From assembly GCA_030601885.1 (NCBI GenBank), contig JAUWAU010000001.1, positions 248,001-312,000 of the forward strand: DNA of 64,000 bases, given 5' to 3'. Numbering within the stretch: the stretch's first letter is position 1; each line of letters starts with the position of its first letter. Made by a program: the position numbers and the translations under genes. The notes under the pieces were generated by a model, which searched no databases, was not told the DNA's origin, and saw only the letters and a program-made list of their open reading frames with translations. The stretch comes from Armatimonadota bacterium (lineage in GTDB: Bacteria; Armatimonadota; Zipacnadia; JAUWAU01). Positions 48,613 to 57,167 of this stretch are shown here, piece by piece.

Positions 48613-51003
48613 TTAAGGCAGCGGACGCAGCCGGATGGCGTCGAGCCCCGCGTAGTATCCCGTGGAGTACTCGTTCTTGCCGATCGCCTCAACGCGAAGC
48701 ATCTTTGGCCCCCCTCCCAGTTCTACTACCGCCCGCTTGAGCGCCTTGCGTCCGATCGTCGGCGTGTGGCCGTCGAATGGCTCGCCGATGCGCTGCCCCG
48801 CGAGAGACCAGCGCACGATCCCATAGTCCCAGGAGGTCACCGCGAAGATGAAGACCTCGTAACGGCCGGCTGTGAGCTGCTCCGGGAGCGGGATTTCGGC
48901 CCAGGCACCCCGGCGATCCAGGCGAATGAAGAGCAGCCCTCCGCCCGAGATCGGCGCGCTGCCATAGGACGCAACCCGCTGGGGTGCTGCGCTGATGCCC
49001 TCACTGGCTCGCGCGACCGTCAGGCTCTCGCCCTCGATCGCTCCCTCGACCTGGTACGGTGATGCCCAGTTGCCGATCCAGCCCTTCGGGTGTCGGCTAT
49101 TGCCGTGCACCGACCAGAGGTCGAAGCTCCACGGGTGGACCTCACCCGGGGCGCGGTAGCGATACGGCTGGCCCCACGGATCCAGCGGAATGCGGGAGCC
49201 ATTGCAGTAGGGCCACTGCCCTCCGGCGCTCCCGAGCCTCTTGGGCCTGGTCAGGAGTTCCGCCAGAGCGCGCGGGTATTCGCCGGTGTCGCGGCGGAAT
49301 CTCTCTACTGCCTCGACAAGGGTGGCCACCGTCGCCCTTGCCTCGCGCTCCATGCGTGCGAAGAGCTCCTCCTCCTGCTCCAGGTACTTCTCCATCCACT
49401 CAACGGGATCGTCGATAGGAAGGCGCCGGAAGAGGAGGGCATCCAGCCCCAGGGAGTAGCCGCGCCCAAACTCCCTCGTCTCGGGATGTCGCGAGAGGGG
49501 GTTGGCTCCGACACACTCGAAGCGCACCGTGTAATCACCCGGCCGCAGACGGTGCACTCCCACCTTTGTCTCCACGAGCGTCCCGTGGTGGAAGTTCTCC
49601 GGCCAGTTCTCGGAACGGCTCCGGAGGTAATCGTAGAAGTCGAGCGCGGGATTCAGCACCTCGTCGAACTCCGGGCCGTGCAGGCTGACCTTCCAGACGC
49701 CGAATGTGCCGAAGAGCGACTGGAAGACGGACATGGAGTAGCGGCCCTCGTCGGGGATGGTGACGGGGAACTCGACCCAGCTCCCGACCTCGTCGTTGCG
49801 CAGGTAGAAGAACCGCTTCAGGTTGCACGTGCGGTTGGAGGCGCGGCGGGGCTGCAGGCCCGGGGAGGCCTTCACTTGATCGACGATGTTGGCCACCTCG
49901 ATCCACACCTCGGGCAGAATGCGCTCCTCCACGGGCGGGAATTCACAGAAGGGCTCGGCGATGCCCTTCTGGTACCAGTAGGCGACGGAGGAGAAGTAGT
50001 CCGGTCGGTACTTGAAGTCGTAGCTGGTGAGCTCCCCGGTGTCCGGGTCGCGGATGGCGACGTAGCTGCGGCGCTCGATCTCGGCCTTGAGGGACTTGCG
50101 GAAGGGGATCGGATCGTCGATGTGCCAGCGGTAGGCGGTGATGCGCCGCTCTTCCCCCTTCGTCTCGCAGATCGTCACCCCGACGCGGCGGTGGGAGAAG
50201 AGCCGGAGATTCCAGGCGTCATTGAAGTAGTCTTCGGTGCCGGTGCCGACGATGGAGGGAACCTCCTCACCATCGACGTAGAATCGGTCATCGGCCTCGC
50301 CGTACCAACTGGCGAGGTTGTTCTGGGAGGAGAGCACGGTGCCCACGTAGTGCCCCTCGCCCTTGCCGTCGAAGAAGGTGTACGTCGAGAAGGGTTTCGC
50401 CGGATACTCCTGCCGGTAGCGGGCGTGGAAGTAGAGGGTGTCCCGCGGGAGTGCCTTCAGCTTCAGCCAATCGCACTGGAAGTAGACCGTCATGCGCTCA
50501 TTCCCCTCGTTGTGCGCCTCTATGCGCGCGTGACGCCTGAAGGGCATGCGCCAGTACGAGTTGAGGGCCCGGCCGTACGAGCTCACCTCGATGGGGGCGG
50601 ACCGGACGGTCGCCCGCATCCCGTTGCCGGCGGCGAAGAAGTCGCCGATGGGCGTCTCGACGGAGGGGACATCGGAGCCGTCCCAGTAGATGCGCAGCAC
50701 CAGCGAGCGCGGGTAGCGGCGGTCGCGGCTGGCGATGGTGAACCAGATGTGGCGAATCTCGCCGGGCCCCTCGAGGTCGGCAAGTATGAACCGCTGCCCG
50801 GGCACGACATGGTGGGCGTCCCGGTTGGACTCGGGGTCGAACAGCCCACTCGAGGCGCGCCTGGGCTGGGCCTTTATCGGCCGCGTGATGTCATCGAGCA
50901 CGTCCCCGAAGGCCGCCACGCTCACGGTGGTAATCCCCAGAGCGATGGCGAGAGTAACGAACGGACTTGACGTCCACAGCGACGCCAGGCGGCATAGGTC
51001 GGA
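48613..51003 (-). CDS. GH172 (DUF2961) glycosidase fused to a GspG-like segment
   Basis: A 796-residue protein. GTG 51003 has GGGG ten nt upstream and precedes a hydrophobic segment (about 12-34), an export signal or anchor. The DUF2961 core (about 55-390) shows GQRFILADLEGPGEIRHIWF, PIGDFFAAGNG, WRMPFRRHARIEAHNEG, DDRFYVDGEEVPSIVGTGTEDYFNDAW and YRWHIDDPIPF, all diagnostic. GH172 enzymes act on fructose dianhydrides or alpha-arabinofuranose. Around residues 570-650 follows REARATVATLVEAVERFRRD, GEYPRALAELL, IPLDPWGQPYRYRAPGEVHP and FDLWSVHGN, which is GspG-like pseudopilin sequence without its leader. A carbohydrate-binding-like beta-sandwich closes the protein. The fusion is unusual. Confidence 0.8.
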   Translation of the reverse strand, partial: SDLCRLASLWTSSPFVTLAIALGITTVSVAAFGDVLDDITRPIKAQPRRASSGLFDPESNRDAHHVVPGQRFILADLEGPGEIRHIWFTIASRDRRYPRSLVLRIYWDGSDVPSVETPIGDFFAAGNGMRATVRSAPIEVSSYGRALNSYWRMPFRRHARIEAHNEGNERMTVYFQCDWLKLKALPRDTLYFHARYRQEYPAKPFSTYTFFDGKGEGHYVGTVLSSQNNLASWYGEADDRFYVDGEEVPSIVGTGTEDYFNDAWNLRLFSHRRVGVTICETKGEERRITAYRWHIDDPIPFRKSLKAEIERRSYVAIRDPDTGELTSYDFKYRPDYFSSVAYWYQKGIAEPFCEFPPVEERILPEVWIEVANIVDQVKASPGLQPRRASNRTCNLKRFFYLRNDEVGSWVEFPVTIPDEGRYSMSVFQSLFGTFGVWKVSLHGPEFDEVLNPALDFYDYLRSRSENWPENFHHGTLVETKVGVHRLRPGDYTVRFECVGANPLSRHPETREFGRGYSLGLDALLFRRLPIDDPVEWMEKYLEQEEELFARMEREARATVATLVEAVERFRRDTGEYPRALAELLTRPKRLGSAGGQWPYCNGSRIPLDPWGQPYRYRAPGEVHPWSFDLWSVHGNSRHPKGWIGNWASPYQVEGAIEGESLTVARASEGISAAPQRVASYGSAPISGGGLLFIRLDRRGAWAEIPLPEQLTAGRYEVFIFAVTSWDYGIVRWSLAGQRIGEPFDGHTPTIGRKALKRAVVELGGGPKMLRVEAIGKNEYSTGYYAGLDAIRLRPLP

Positions 51004-51059
51004 CACGTCGTGATCCCCCTCTGTGCTGCCAATGGTTGACCCCAGCCGGTGCTGCCGTG

Positions 51060-52667
51060 TCACGCTGACCACTGATCACTGACCGCTGCCGTTGGGGGGA
51101 CGATCTCCACGAGGAAGCAGCCGTCGTGGCTGACGGCGCGCCGGATGGCCTCGTGCGTGTCCTCGGGCTCCGTTACCCGGCAGCCATCGACGCCGAAGGA
51201 TGCGGCAAAGGCGACGAAATCGGGATTCTCCAGCTCGACGCCGAATGAGTGGCCGTCATAGCTGCGCTCGTGGGTAGCCTTCACACTTTGCAGGCACGAG
51301 TCGTTGAAGACGATGATGGGGATTGCCAGATCCTCCCTGACGGCCGTAGCCAGTTCCACGCCTGTCATGAGGAAGCCGCCGTCACCGGCAACGCAGGCGA
51401 CCTGTCGGTCGGGATGCGCCATCTTCGCACCGATGGCGGCCGGTAGGCCATAGCCCATGGCGATGAATGCGGCCGGATACAACACGCAGCGGGGAGCCGT
51501 GACGGCGAACCGCGGTATCAGTCGGTACGACAAGATGCACACATCGAGGCACAGTACCGCATCGCGGGCCAGGCTGGCGCGTAACTGGTCGGCTATCTGC
51601 GCATGCAGGGCGTCGCGTCCTTCGCCCGGCTCAAGCGGCGCCGCCGGGAGGTGCGCGGCCCATCCCCACTCGCGGGCTTGATCCTGTGGCGGGATGCACT
51701 CTAGCAGTGCCCCAAGTGCTCGCCTGGCATCTGCGGCTATGGCCAACTCGGGAGTGTAGCTTCGGCCGAACGCGGTTGGGTCCGCGTCCACGTGGATGAG
51801 CGTGCGGATGGGCAGCGACCAGCCCCGCGTGGATACCTGGCGGAAACGGCAGCCGATGGCCAGGACGACATCGGCCAGCTCGAAGTACTCCCGCGCACGC
51901 GTCCCCTGCGACACGCCGATGGCCAGCGGGTGATCGTCGGGAATCGCCCCCTTGCCCATGCACGTCGTGGCGACGGGTGCGCCGAGGCGCTCGGCCAGCT
52001 CCCGCAGCTCCACCAAAGCGCCGGCGCTCACGACGCCGCCTCCGGCGAGCAGAAGCGGCATTTTGGCGCTCCGAAGAATATCGGCCGCTCGCGCCACATC
52101 GTTTGTCGCGGGGTCCGGCGCCGCGGGAGGTATCGGAGGGTCGATGCTGATGTCGTCTTCGGCCTGGAGCAGGTCGTGCGGCAGCTCCAGATGCACGGGC
52201 CCGGGCGCGGGAGACTGGGCCACGCAGAAGGCCTGCGAGAGGAGGGCCGGGATGTGTGCGGAGCGATGGGCGCGCGCGCGCCACTTGGTGATAGGGCGAA
52301 AGACGGAGGCCAGGTCCACGTCGTGGTAGGCGCCCTTGCCGAGCATGTGCGTGTCCACCTGCGCGCTCAGCACGACCAGGGGCACACAGTCCGAGCATGC
52401 CTCGGCCACCGCCGTGGCCGTGTTCGTAGCTCCCGGGCCTGCTGTCGTCACACAGACGCCGACGCGACCCGAGCTCCGCGCATAGCCGTCGGCCATGAAG
52501 GCCGCCCCCTGCTCGTGCCGCGCCAGAACGTGCCGAATAGCCTGTTGACGCCGCAGGGCCTCATAGATGGGCACCGTGTGGTTCCCGGGGAAGCCGAAAA
52601 TGACTTCCACGCCATGCGCCTGGAGGGAGGCAACGACGGCTTCGCCGCCCGTCATCTTCATCGTCAT
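51060..52667 (-). CDS. Thiamine-pyrophosphate-dependent (acetolactate synthase-like) enzyme
   Basis: A 535-residue protein with the three-domain layout of the IlvB/POX/benzoylformate group. N-terminal catalytic Glu in HVLARHEQGAAFMADGYAR (about residue 52), middle FAD/ADP-like domain, and TPP motif GDGGFLMTGVELATAVRED with NDS (about 440-470). ATG 52667 overlaps the next gene's stop as ATGA; an upstream extension of the frame is not protein-like. Without ilvN nearby and with glycosyltransferases as operon partners, classical branched-chain synthesis is not favoured; sulfopyruvate, oxalyl-CoA or phosphonopyruvate decarboxylase or a sugar-acid route are alternatives. It probably forms one transcript with the two GT4 genes and the aminotransferase. 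Confidence 0.8.
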   Translation of the reverse strand: MTMKMTGGEAVVASLQAHGVEVIFGFPGNHTVPIYEALRRQQAIRHVLARHEQGAAFMADGYARSSGRVGVCVTTAGPGATNTATAVAEACSDCVPLVVLSAQVDTHMLGKGAYHDVDLASVFRPITKWRARAHRSAHIPALLSQAFCVAQSPAPGPVHLELPHDLLQAEDDISIDPPIPPAAPDPATNDVARAADILRSAKMPLLLAGGGVVSAGALVELRELAERLGAPVATTCMGKGAIPDDHPLAIGVSQGTRAREYFELADVVLAIGCRFRQVSTRGWSLPIRTLIHVDADPTAFGRSYTPELAIAADARRALGALLECIPPQDQAREWGWAAHLPAAPLEPGEGRDALHAQIADQLRASLARDAVLCLDVCILSYRLIPRFAVTAPRCVLYPAAFIAMGYGLPAAIGAKMAHPDRQVACVAGDGGFLMTGVELATAVREDLAIPIIVFNDSCLQSVKATHERSYDGHSFGVELENPDFVAFAASFGVDGCRVTEPEDTHEAIRRAVSHDGCFLVEIVPPTAAVSDQWSA

Positions 52668-53815
52668 GCGCCCCCTGCTCCGCCTCGGTCCCCCCGCTCG
52701 GTCAGTGGCATTCGCTCCTTGTGCTCCCGCACCTTTGCAGCGACGAACTCGGTGATGCGCCGCTCGAACACGCTGACGTCGAACTGCTCGGCGTGCTGGC
52801 GGACGCGGGCTGGGTCGAACTTCGCCGGCTCGAAGCTCCGTACTGCAGCCGCGAGCGCCTCCGCGGTGGGCTCCCCGAAGAGGATGCCCGTCTCGCCGTC
52901 CACCACGGTCTCGAGTGCGCCCCCGGCGCCATAGGCTATCACGGGCCGGCCCGCGGCCTGCGCCTCGAGGGGAGCGATGCCGAAATCCTCTTCGCCCGGG
53001 AAGATCAGCGCCTGGCACTGGGCGAGCAGCTCGGCCACGTCGCCATCGGGGCGATGTCCGAGGAACTCGACGTTTGGTGCGGCCATGTGCTGGAGGCGAC
53101 CGCGGTCGTCGCCGTCGCCGACGATTTTGAGCGGGAGGCCGAGCTGGTTGAAGGCGGCGACGGCAATGTCGATGCGCTTGTAGGCGCGAAGGCGGGAGAC
53201 GATGAGAAAGAAGTCATCTATTCGATCGGCAGGGCGGAAGCGGCGGCAGTCCACGGGCGGGTGGATCACTTCCGCACTCCGCCCGTAGGCTTTTCGAATG
53301 CGTCGGGCCACGGTGTGCGAATTGGCGACGAAACAGTCCACGGTGTTGGCCGTGACGACGTCCCACACCCGCAGACGGCTGATGATGAGTCCCAACAGCC
53401 AGCGCACGGGCGCGCTGAAGCCCTCGCGCTCCACGTAGTCGTGATAGCGCCACGCGAAGCGCATGGGCGTGTGGCAATAGCATACATGTAACGCCTCTGG
53501 GCCCGTGATGACCCCTTTGGCGAACGCGGACGAGGAAGAGAGCACCACGTCGTAATGCCGCAGATCGAGGCTCTCAAAGGCCGCCGGGTACAGGGGCAGG
53601 AGCAGCTTTGGCGCCCTTCGGGAGAGGGGAAGGCGCTGCAGAAACGACGTGCGCACGTCCATCTGTCTGAAGGTGGCGGGCATCTTCCGCGCATCATAGA
53701 GCGACGTGAACACGGGAGCCGAGGGGTATATCCGATGAAGCATCTCCACCACGCGCTCGGCGCCGCCGTATTGGTTCAGGTAGTCGTGGACGATGGCGAG
53801 GCGCAGTTCTCTCAT
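52664..53815 (-). CDS. GT4 glycosyltransferase, WbaZ-like
   Basis: A 383-residue GT-B enzyme starting MRELRLAIVHDYLNQYGGAERVVE, the glycogen-synthase-type G-G-x-E donor-site opening. The C-terminal nucleotide-sugar domain has RIDDFFLIVSRLRAYKRIDIAVAA and the E-x7-E catalytic pair in PGEEDFGIAPLEAQAAGRPVIAYGAGG. It transfers a sugar (often mannose-type) from a nucleotide donor to lipid-linked or capsular glycan. ATGA overlap with the TPP enzyme start and a 10-nt gap to the second GT4 gene show one operon. Acceptor unknown. No polymerase or flippase is in the window, so the glycan locus is incomplete here. Confidence 0.88.
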   Translation of the reverse strand: MRELRLAIVHDYLNQYGGAERVVEMLHRIYPSAPVFTSLYDARKMPATFRQMDVRTSFLQRLPLSRRAPKLLLPLYPAAFESLDLRHYDVVLSSSSAFAKGVITGPEALHVCYCHTPMRFAWRYHDYVEREGFSAPVRWLLGLIISRLRVWDVVTANTVDCFVANSHTVARRIRKAYGRSAEVIHPPVDCRRFRPADRIDDFFLIVSRLRAYKRIDIAVAAFNQLGLPLKIVGDGDDRGRLQHMAAPNVEFLGHRPDGDVAELLAQCQALIFPGEEDFGIAPLEAQAAGRPVIAYGAGGALETVVDGETGILFGEPTAEALAAAVRSFEPAKFDPARVRQHAEQFDVSVFERRITEFVAAKVREHKERMPLTERGDRGGAGGA

Positions 53816-53825
53816 GACGTGCCCG

Positions 53826-55043
53826 TCAGCCCGTGTCATCGGCATCCAGAAGCTCGGAATACAGTTCCTCCACCCGACGCACGGTGCGCTCGATGGTGAA
53901 GTGTCGCCGAACGCGCTCGCGGCCGGCGGCCCCGAGCCTCTCGGCCAGGGCTGTGTCATTGAGAAGGCGCAGGACGGCCGAGGCGATGCATCCTGGGCTC
54001 TCTGGCGGCACGAGGATCCCCGTCGGCTCGCCACCGGAGCCGTTCAGATCTACCACGATCTCCGGCGCTGCGCCCGCGTCGGTTGACACGACGGGCTTTC
54101 CGGCTGCCATGGCCTCGATGAGCACCCGGCCGAAGGGCTCCGGCTCCGTCGCCGCGTGCACCATGACATCGCACGCCGCCAGGATGCGCGCCACGTCGTG
54201 CCGGTGTCCCGTGAGAACCACGCTGTCCTCGAGGCCAAGCCGCTCGATCAGCTCCAGCAGCTCCTGTTCGTACGCGGCCTCGTTCTGCGGGAAGAGCACC
54301 TTGCCGACGACAAGGAGCCGCGCTGCCGGCTGCGCCTTCACGATCGCCGCGGCGGCCTCGACGAACTCTCGTTGGCCCTTCCGCCGCGCGATTTGGCCGA
54401 TCTGACACACCAGCGGCGCATCGGCCGGAATGCCGAACTCGCGCCGGAGGGCGTTGGCATTGTCCGCCGAGGGCCCGGTCTCCACAGCGATGCCGTTGTA
54501 GATCGTGACCACATTGGGCGCATCCGCCTTGCGCCGGACGATGCTGTCTCGCACGGCCTCGGAGATGGCGACGACGCGATCGGGCCACCGCAGGGCCGCC
54601 CATCGCAGCGTCGCTTCGGCCGGGCCCCCTGCCAGGATGTCGCGCATGTGCCAGATGACCCCCGCCTTCGTGCCACGGGCCGCAGCCGCAGCCAGCACGT
54701 GGGCCTTCAAGGAGTTACTGTGCACCACGGCGGCGCCCTCTTCCCTGATGATGCGTCGCAGGTGGCGCACGGGGCGCACGGCGTGCCGCAGCATGGCTGC
54801 AGTCCGGAGCGGATGGGCGGCAGCGTAGCCGCGCGAGAGCCCCAGGAACCGGCCACCCATCGGGACGAGCCGCACTGGGATGCGTTGCTCAGCGAGGGCC
54901 CGCGCCAGTGGCCCGTTCGACGGCAGCACGACGATGGGGCGGAAGCGTGATCTGTCCAGGCCGCTGGCGAGAGCCAGCAGGCTCAGTTCGGCGCCGCTGA
55001 GCTCAGGGCAATGATCCACATACAGTACCGTGTGTGGCGCCAT
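53826..55043 (-). CDS. GT4 glycosyltransferase
   Basis: A 405-residue GT-B enzyme. ATG 55043 opens MAPHTVLYVDHCPELSGAELSLLALASGLD, the usual donor-domain start. Diagnostic parts are SDSIVRR-like helix then VVTIYNGIAVE, CQIGQIARRKGQREFVEAAA and EPEPFGRVLIEAMAAGKPVVSTDAGAAPEIV, with the E-x7-E pair in PEPFGRVLIEAMAAG. It adds one sugar from a nucleotide donor in assembly of a surface polysaccharide or glycolipid. It lies 34 nt after the aminotransferase gene end (55078) and 10 nt before the second GT4 gene, transcribed in the same direction. Confidence 0.88.
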   Translation of the reverse strand: MAPHTVLYVDHCPELSGAELSLLALASGLDRSRFRPIVVLPSNGPLARALAEQRIPVRLVPMGGRFLGLSRGYAAAHPLRTAAMLRHAVRPVRHLRRIIREEGAAVVHSNSLKAHVLAAAAARGTKAGVIWHMRDILAGGPAEATLRWAALRWPDRVVAISEAVRDSIVRRKADAPNVVTIYNGIAVETGPSADNANALRREFGIPADAPLVCQIGQIARRKGQREFVEAAAAIVKAQPAARLLVVGKVLFPQNEAAYEQELLELIERLGLEDSVVLTGHRHDVARILAACDVMVHAATEPEPFGRVLIEAMAAGKPVVSTDAGAAPEIVVDLNGSGGEPTGILVPPESPGCIASAVLRLLNDTALAERLGAAGRERVRRHFTIERTVRRVEELYSELLDADDTG

Positions 55044-55077
55044 GTTGATAGGCGTGTCCACCCGGCGTGGCTGGGCC

Positions 55078-56349
55078 CTACGAGGCGGCTCGTGCCACCT
55101 CGGCGGCCACCCGGACCCCGTGCGCGAAGGCACTGATGACCGTGTCGATCTGCTCGCCCGTGATCACTGCCGGCGGCTCGAAGCGAACCACCTTCGGGGC
55201 GTTCAGTGTATATGCGCTCAGGACCTGTCGAGCCCCCATGCCGGCGATCGCGATGCCGCCTACATCCGAGTCAGCGAACTCGACGCCGAGCAGAAGCCCT
55301 CGTCCGCGCGCCTCGACTATGAGGTCCGGGTACTGCGCGGCGACCTTCTGCAGCCCGGCCAGGAGTTGTGCCCCGCGCTCCCGCGCCTTGTCGCAGAGCT
55401 GCTCCTCGGCGATAACCTCCAGAGCCGCCGTCGCCGCCCGGCACGCCAGCGGGTTGCCGCCGAATGTCGAGCTGTGGATGAGCGGATTGTCTCTGAAGGC
55501 CTCCCAGATCTCGGCCGTGGACGTGAAAGCCCCAATCGGCATCGCGCCGCCGCCGAGGGCCTTGCCCAGTGTAATGATGTCTGGTGCAACGCCCTCCGCA
55601 TCGCAGGCAAACATCGTCCCCGTGCGGGCCAAGCCGGTCTGCACCTCATCCAGGATCAGCAGCACGCCGGCCTCGTCGCATATCTCCCGCACCTGGCGCA
55701 GATACCCTTCAGGCGGCGCGATAATGCCCGCCTCGCTCTGAATAGGTTCCAGGATCACCGCGCCCACGGTGTCGTCGATGGCCTCCTCGATCGCCGCGGC
55801 GTCGCCGAAGGGCACGTGGCGAAACCCCGGGAGCAGCGGCTCGAAGGGCGTCTTGTGCACGGCGCCCCCGGAGGCGCTGAGGGCGCCGAAGGTCTTGCCG
55901 TGGAAGGCTCCGATCGTGGCCACGACGCCCGGCTTTCGCGTGTGGAGGCGGACGAGCTTGAGGGCGCCTTCGACGGCCTCGGCCCCGCTGTTGCAGAAGA
56001 AGGTGTACTGCAGCTCCCCTGGCGTGACCTCGGCGATCTTCTCCGCGGCCTCCGCCTGCCAGCGGTTCAGCAGCAGACGGCTCGACAGGGGCATGCGGTC
56101 GAGCTGATCCTTGAGCGCGGCAATGACTTTCGGGTGCCGATGCCCGATGGTGAACACTCCGGGCCCGCCGAGACAGTCGATGTACCCGCGACCGCGCACG
56201 TCGTACACGAGTGCCCCTTCGGCTCGGTCCTCGACGGTATCAAAGCCCATGAACTTGATCAGGGCCGCGAAAGCGGGGTTCACGTGCTTTGCATACCTCT
56301 CGAAGGCGGCGTCGATCTGTGCATCAACGTCCGACGGCGTTGCTGTCAT
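55078..56349 (-). CDS. Class III PLP-dependent aminotransferase
   Basis: A 423-residue enzyme of the ornithine/putrescine/4-aminobutyrate aminotransferase group. ATG 56349 was chosen over ATG 56355 because AAGAGG then lies at 7 nt. Motifs: GALVYDVRGRGYIDCLGGPG, NSGAEAVEGALKLVR (PLP phosphate site), GAFHGKTFGALSASG, LILDEVQTGLARTGTMFACD and the lysine of IITLGKALGGGAMPIGAF, followed by SSTFGGNPLACRAA. LLPGFRHVPFGDAAAIEEAI is reminiscent of putrescine aminotransferase. Whether the substrate is a polyamine, an omega-amino acid or an aminosugar intermediate in the following glycan operon is open. It is the first gene of the aminotransferase-GT-GT-TPP-GH172 run on this strand. Confidence 0.88.
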   Translation of the reverse strand: MTATPSDVDAQIDAAFERYAKHVNPAFAALIKFMGFDTVEDRAEGALVYDVRGRGYIDCLGGPGVFTIGHRHPKVIAALKDQLDRMPLSSRLLLNRWQAEAAEKIAEVTPGELQYTFFCNSGAEAVEGALKLVRLHTRKPGVVATIGAFHGKTFGALSASGGAVHKTPFEPLLPGFRHVPFGDAAAIEEAIDDTVGAVILEPIQSEAGIIAPPEGYLRQVREICDEAGVLLILDEVQTGLARTGTMFACDAEGVAPDIITLGKALGGGAMPIGAFTSTAEIWEAFRDNPLIHSSTFGGNPLACRAATAALEVIAEEQLCDKARERGAQLLAGLQKVAAQYPDLIVEARGRGLLLGVEFADSDVGGIAIAGMGARQVLSAYTLNAPKVVRFEPPAVITGEQIDTVISAFAHGVRVAAEVARAAS

Positions 56350-56382
56350 GGACATACCTCTTCCCGGCGCGATCCCGCGTCG

Positions 56383-56426
56383 CTCCGGCCGCCGGCCGGA
56401 GATCGCCCCAGGCAGGGCTGCCTGGG
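56383..56426. repeat. Two adjacent perfect hairpins in a leader region
   Basis: CTCCGGCC / GGCCGGAG (56383-56401, 3-nt loop) and CCCAGGCAG / CTGCCTGGG (56407-56426, 2-nt loop). They lie in the leader of the aminotransferase gene, upstream of its start. Related CCCAGG ... CCTGGG hairpins occur at 3775-3789. Confidence 0.55.
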
Positions 56427-56543
56427 CCACACAAGGAGGGCGATTGTCCGCGGGCCCCACTCAAGATGCCTGTTCGCCACGCACAAAAAGACCGCCTTCG
56501 TGACACTCACATGTCTACGGAGGCGGTGTGGTATCTGGCCATC

Positions 56544-56621
56544 TGGTCGGGGCGGCCGGACTCGAACCGGCGACCTTTGGACCCCCAGTCCAACGCGCTA
56601 ACCAAACTGCGCCACGCCCCG
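56544..56621 (-). tRNA. tRNA-Pro(GGG), CCA encoded
   Basis: Read on the minus strand: acceptor CGGGGCG pairs with CGCCCCG; D-arm GCGC / GCGC; anticodon arm TTGGA-CTGGGGG-TCCAA giving anticodon GGG; T-arm GCCGG-TTCGAGT-CCGGC; discriminator A and a genomically encoded CCA. All four stems pair and the length is 78 nt including CCA. No other tRNA was seen in the window. Confidence 0.92.
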
Positions 56622-56789
56622 GTGCTGCAACTGCACCCTCGCAGAATAGTCCATCTGCGGAGAGCCGTCAAGACTCCCCGGTCGCCGTCGGTGTCTCTCA
56701 GGAAAAGCAAGATCCGTGGGGGAGCCGCTCTGCGGGCTCCCCTGCTGCTCACCCGCATTCTGAGGCTCGAGACGGGAACATCCGGCCGC

Positions 56790-57074
56790 TCAACGGCACA
56801 CATCCTTGAGAGCCTTGCCGGCCTTGAATGCTGGAACGCGGGTTGGGTTGATGTAGATGGGCGCTTTGGTGATGGGGTTGACGCCCATGCGCGCCTTGCG
56901 CTCGCGGACCTCGAACGTCCCGAAGCCCGCCAACTGCACGCGCCCCCCCTCGGCGAGCGTCTCCTTAATGCCATCAAGCACTGCTGCGACGGCCTCAGTC
57001 GCCTCCCGCTTCTTCATCCCCGTCCTCTCGGCAACGTGATCGATTAGGTCGCCCTTCTTGAGCACTCGGGCCAC
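56790..57074 (-). CDS. HU/IHF-family DNA-binding protein
   Basis: A 94-residue basic protein of standard HU length: VLKKGDLIDHVAERTGMKKREATEAVAAVLDGIKETLAEGGRVQLAGFGTFEVRERKARMGVNPITKAPIYI and NPTRVPAFKAGKALKDV. The beta-arm G-x-N-P-x-T-x-x-x-x-x-I-N-P and the GFGTFEVRER strand are intact. HU bends and compacts DNA and helps replication and repair. It is a single-gene unit about 170 nt downstream of the tRNA-Pro gene, both on the minus strand. Without more context HU and IHF subunit cannot be separated. Confidence 0.95.
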   Translation of the reverse strand: MARVLKKGDLIDHVAERTGMKKREATEAVAAVLDGIKETLAEGGRVQLAGFGTFEVRERKARMGVNPITKAPIYINPTRVPAFKAGKALKDVCR

Positions 57075-57167
57075 AGCGGCTCACCTCGCTCTGCTCGGCG
57101 GTCTAGATAGGTTCCCGGGAGCGAGTTCGCCGCTGGGCGGCGGTTTCCTTCTCCTCCTCGGCACGTT

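Noticed and set aside
56507..56977. 156-codon minus-strand frame over the tRNA and HU region
   Set aside because: It reads through the tRNA-Pro gene and overlaps hupB-like coding sequence in another frame.
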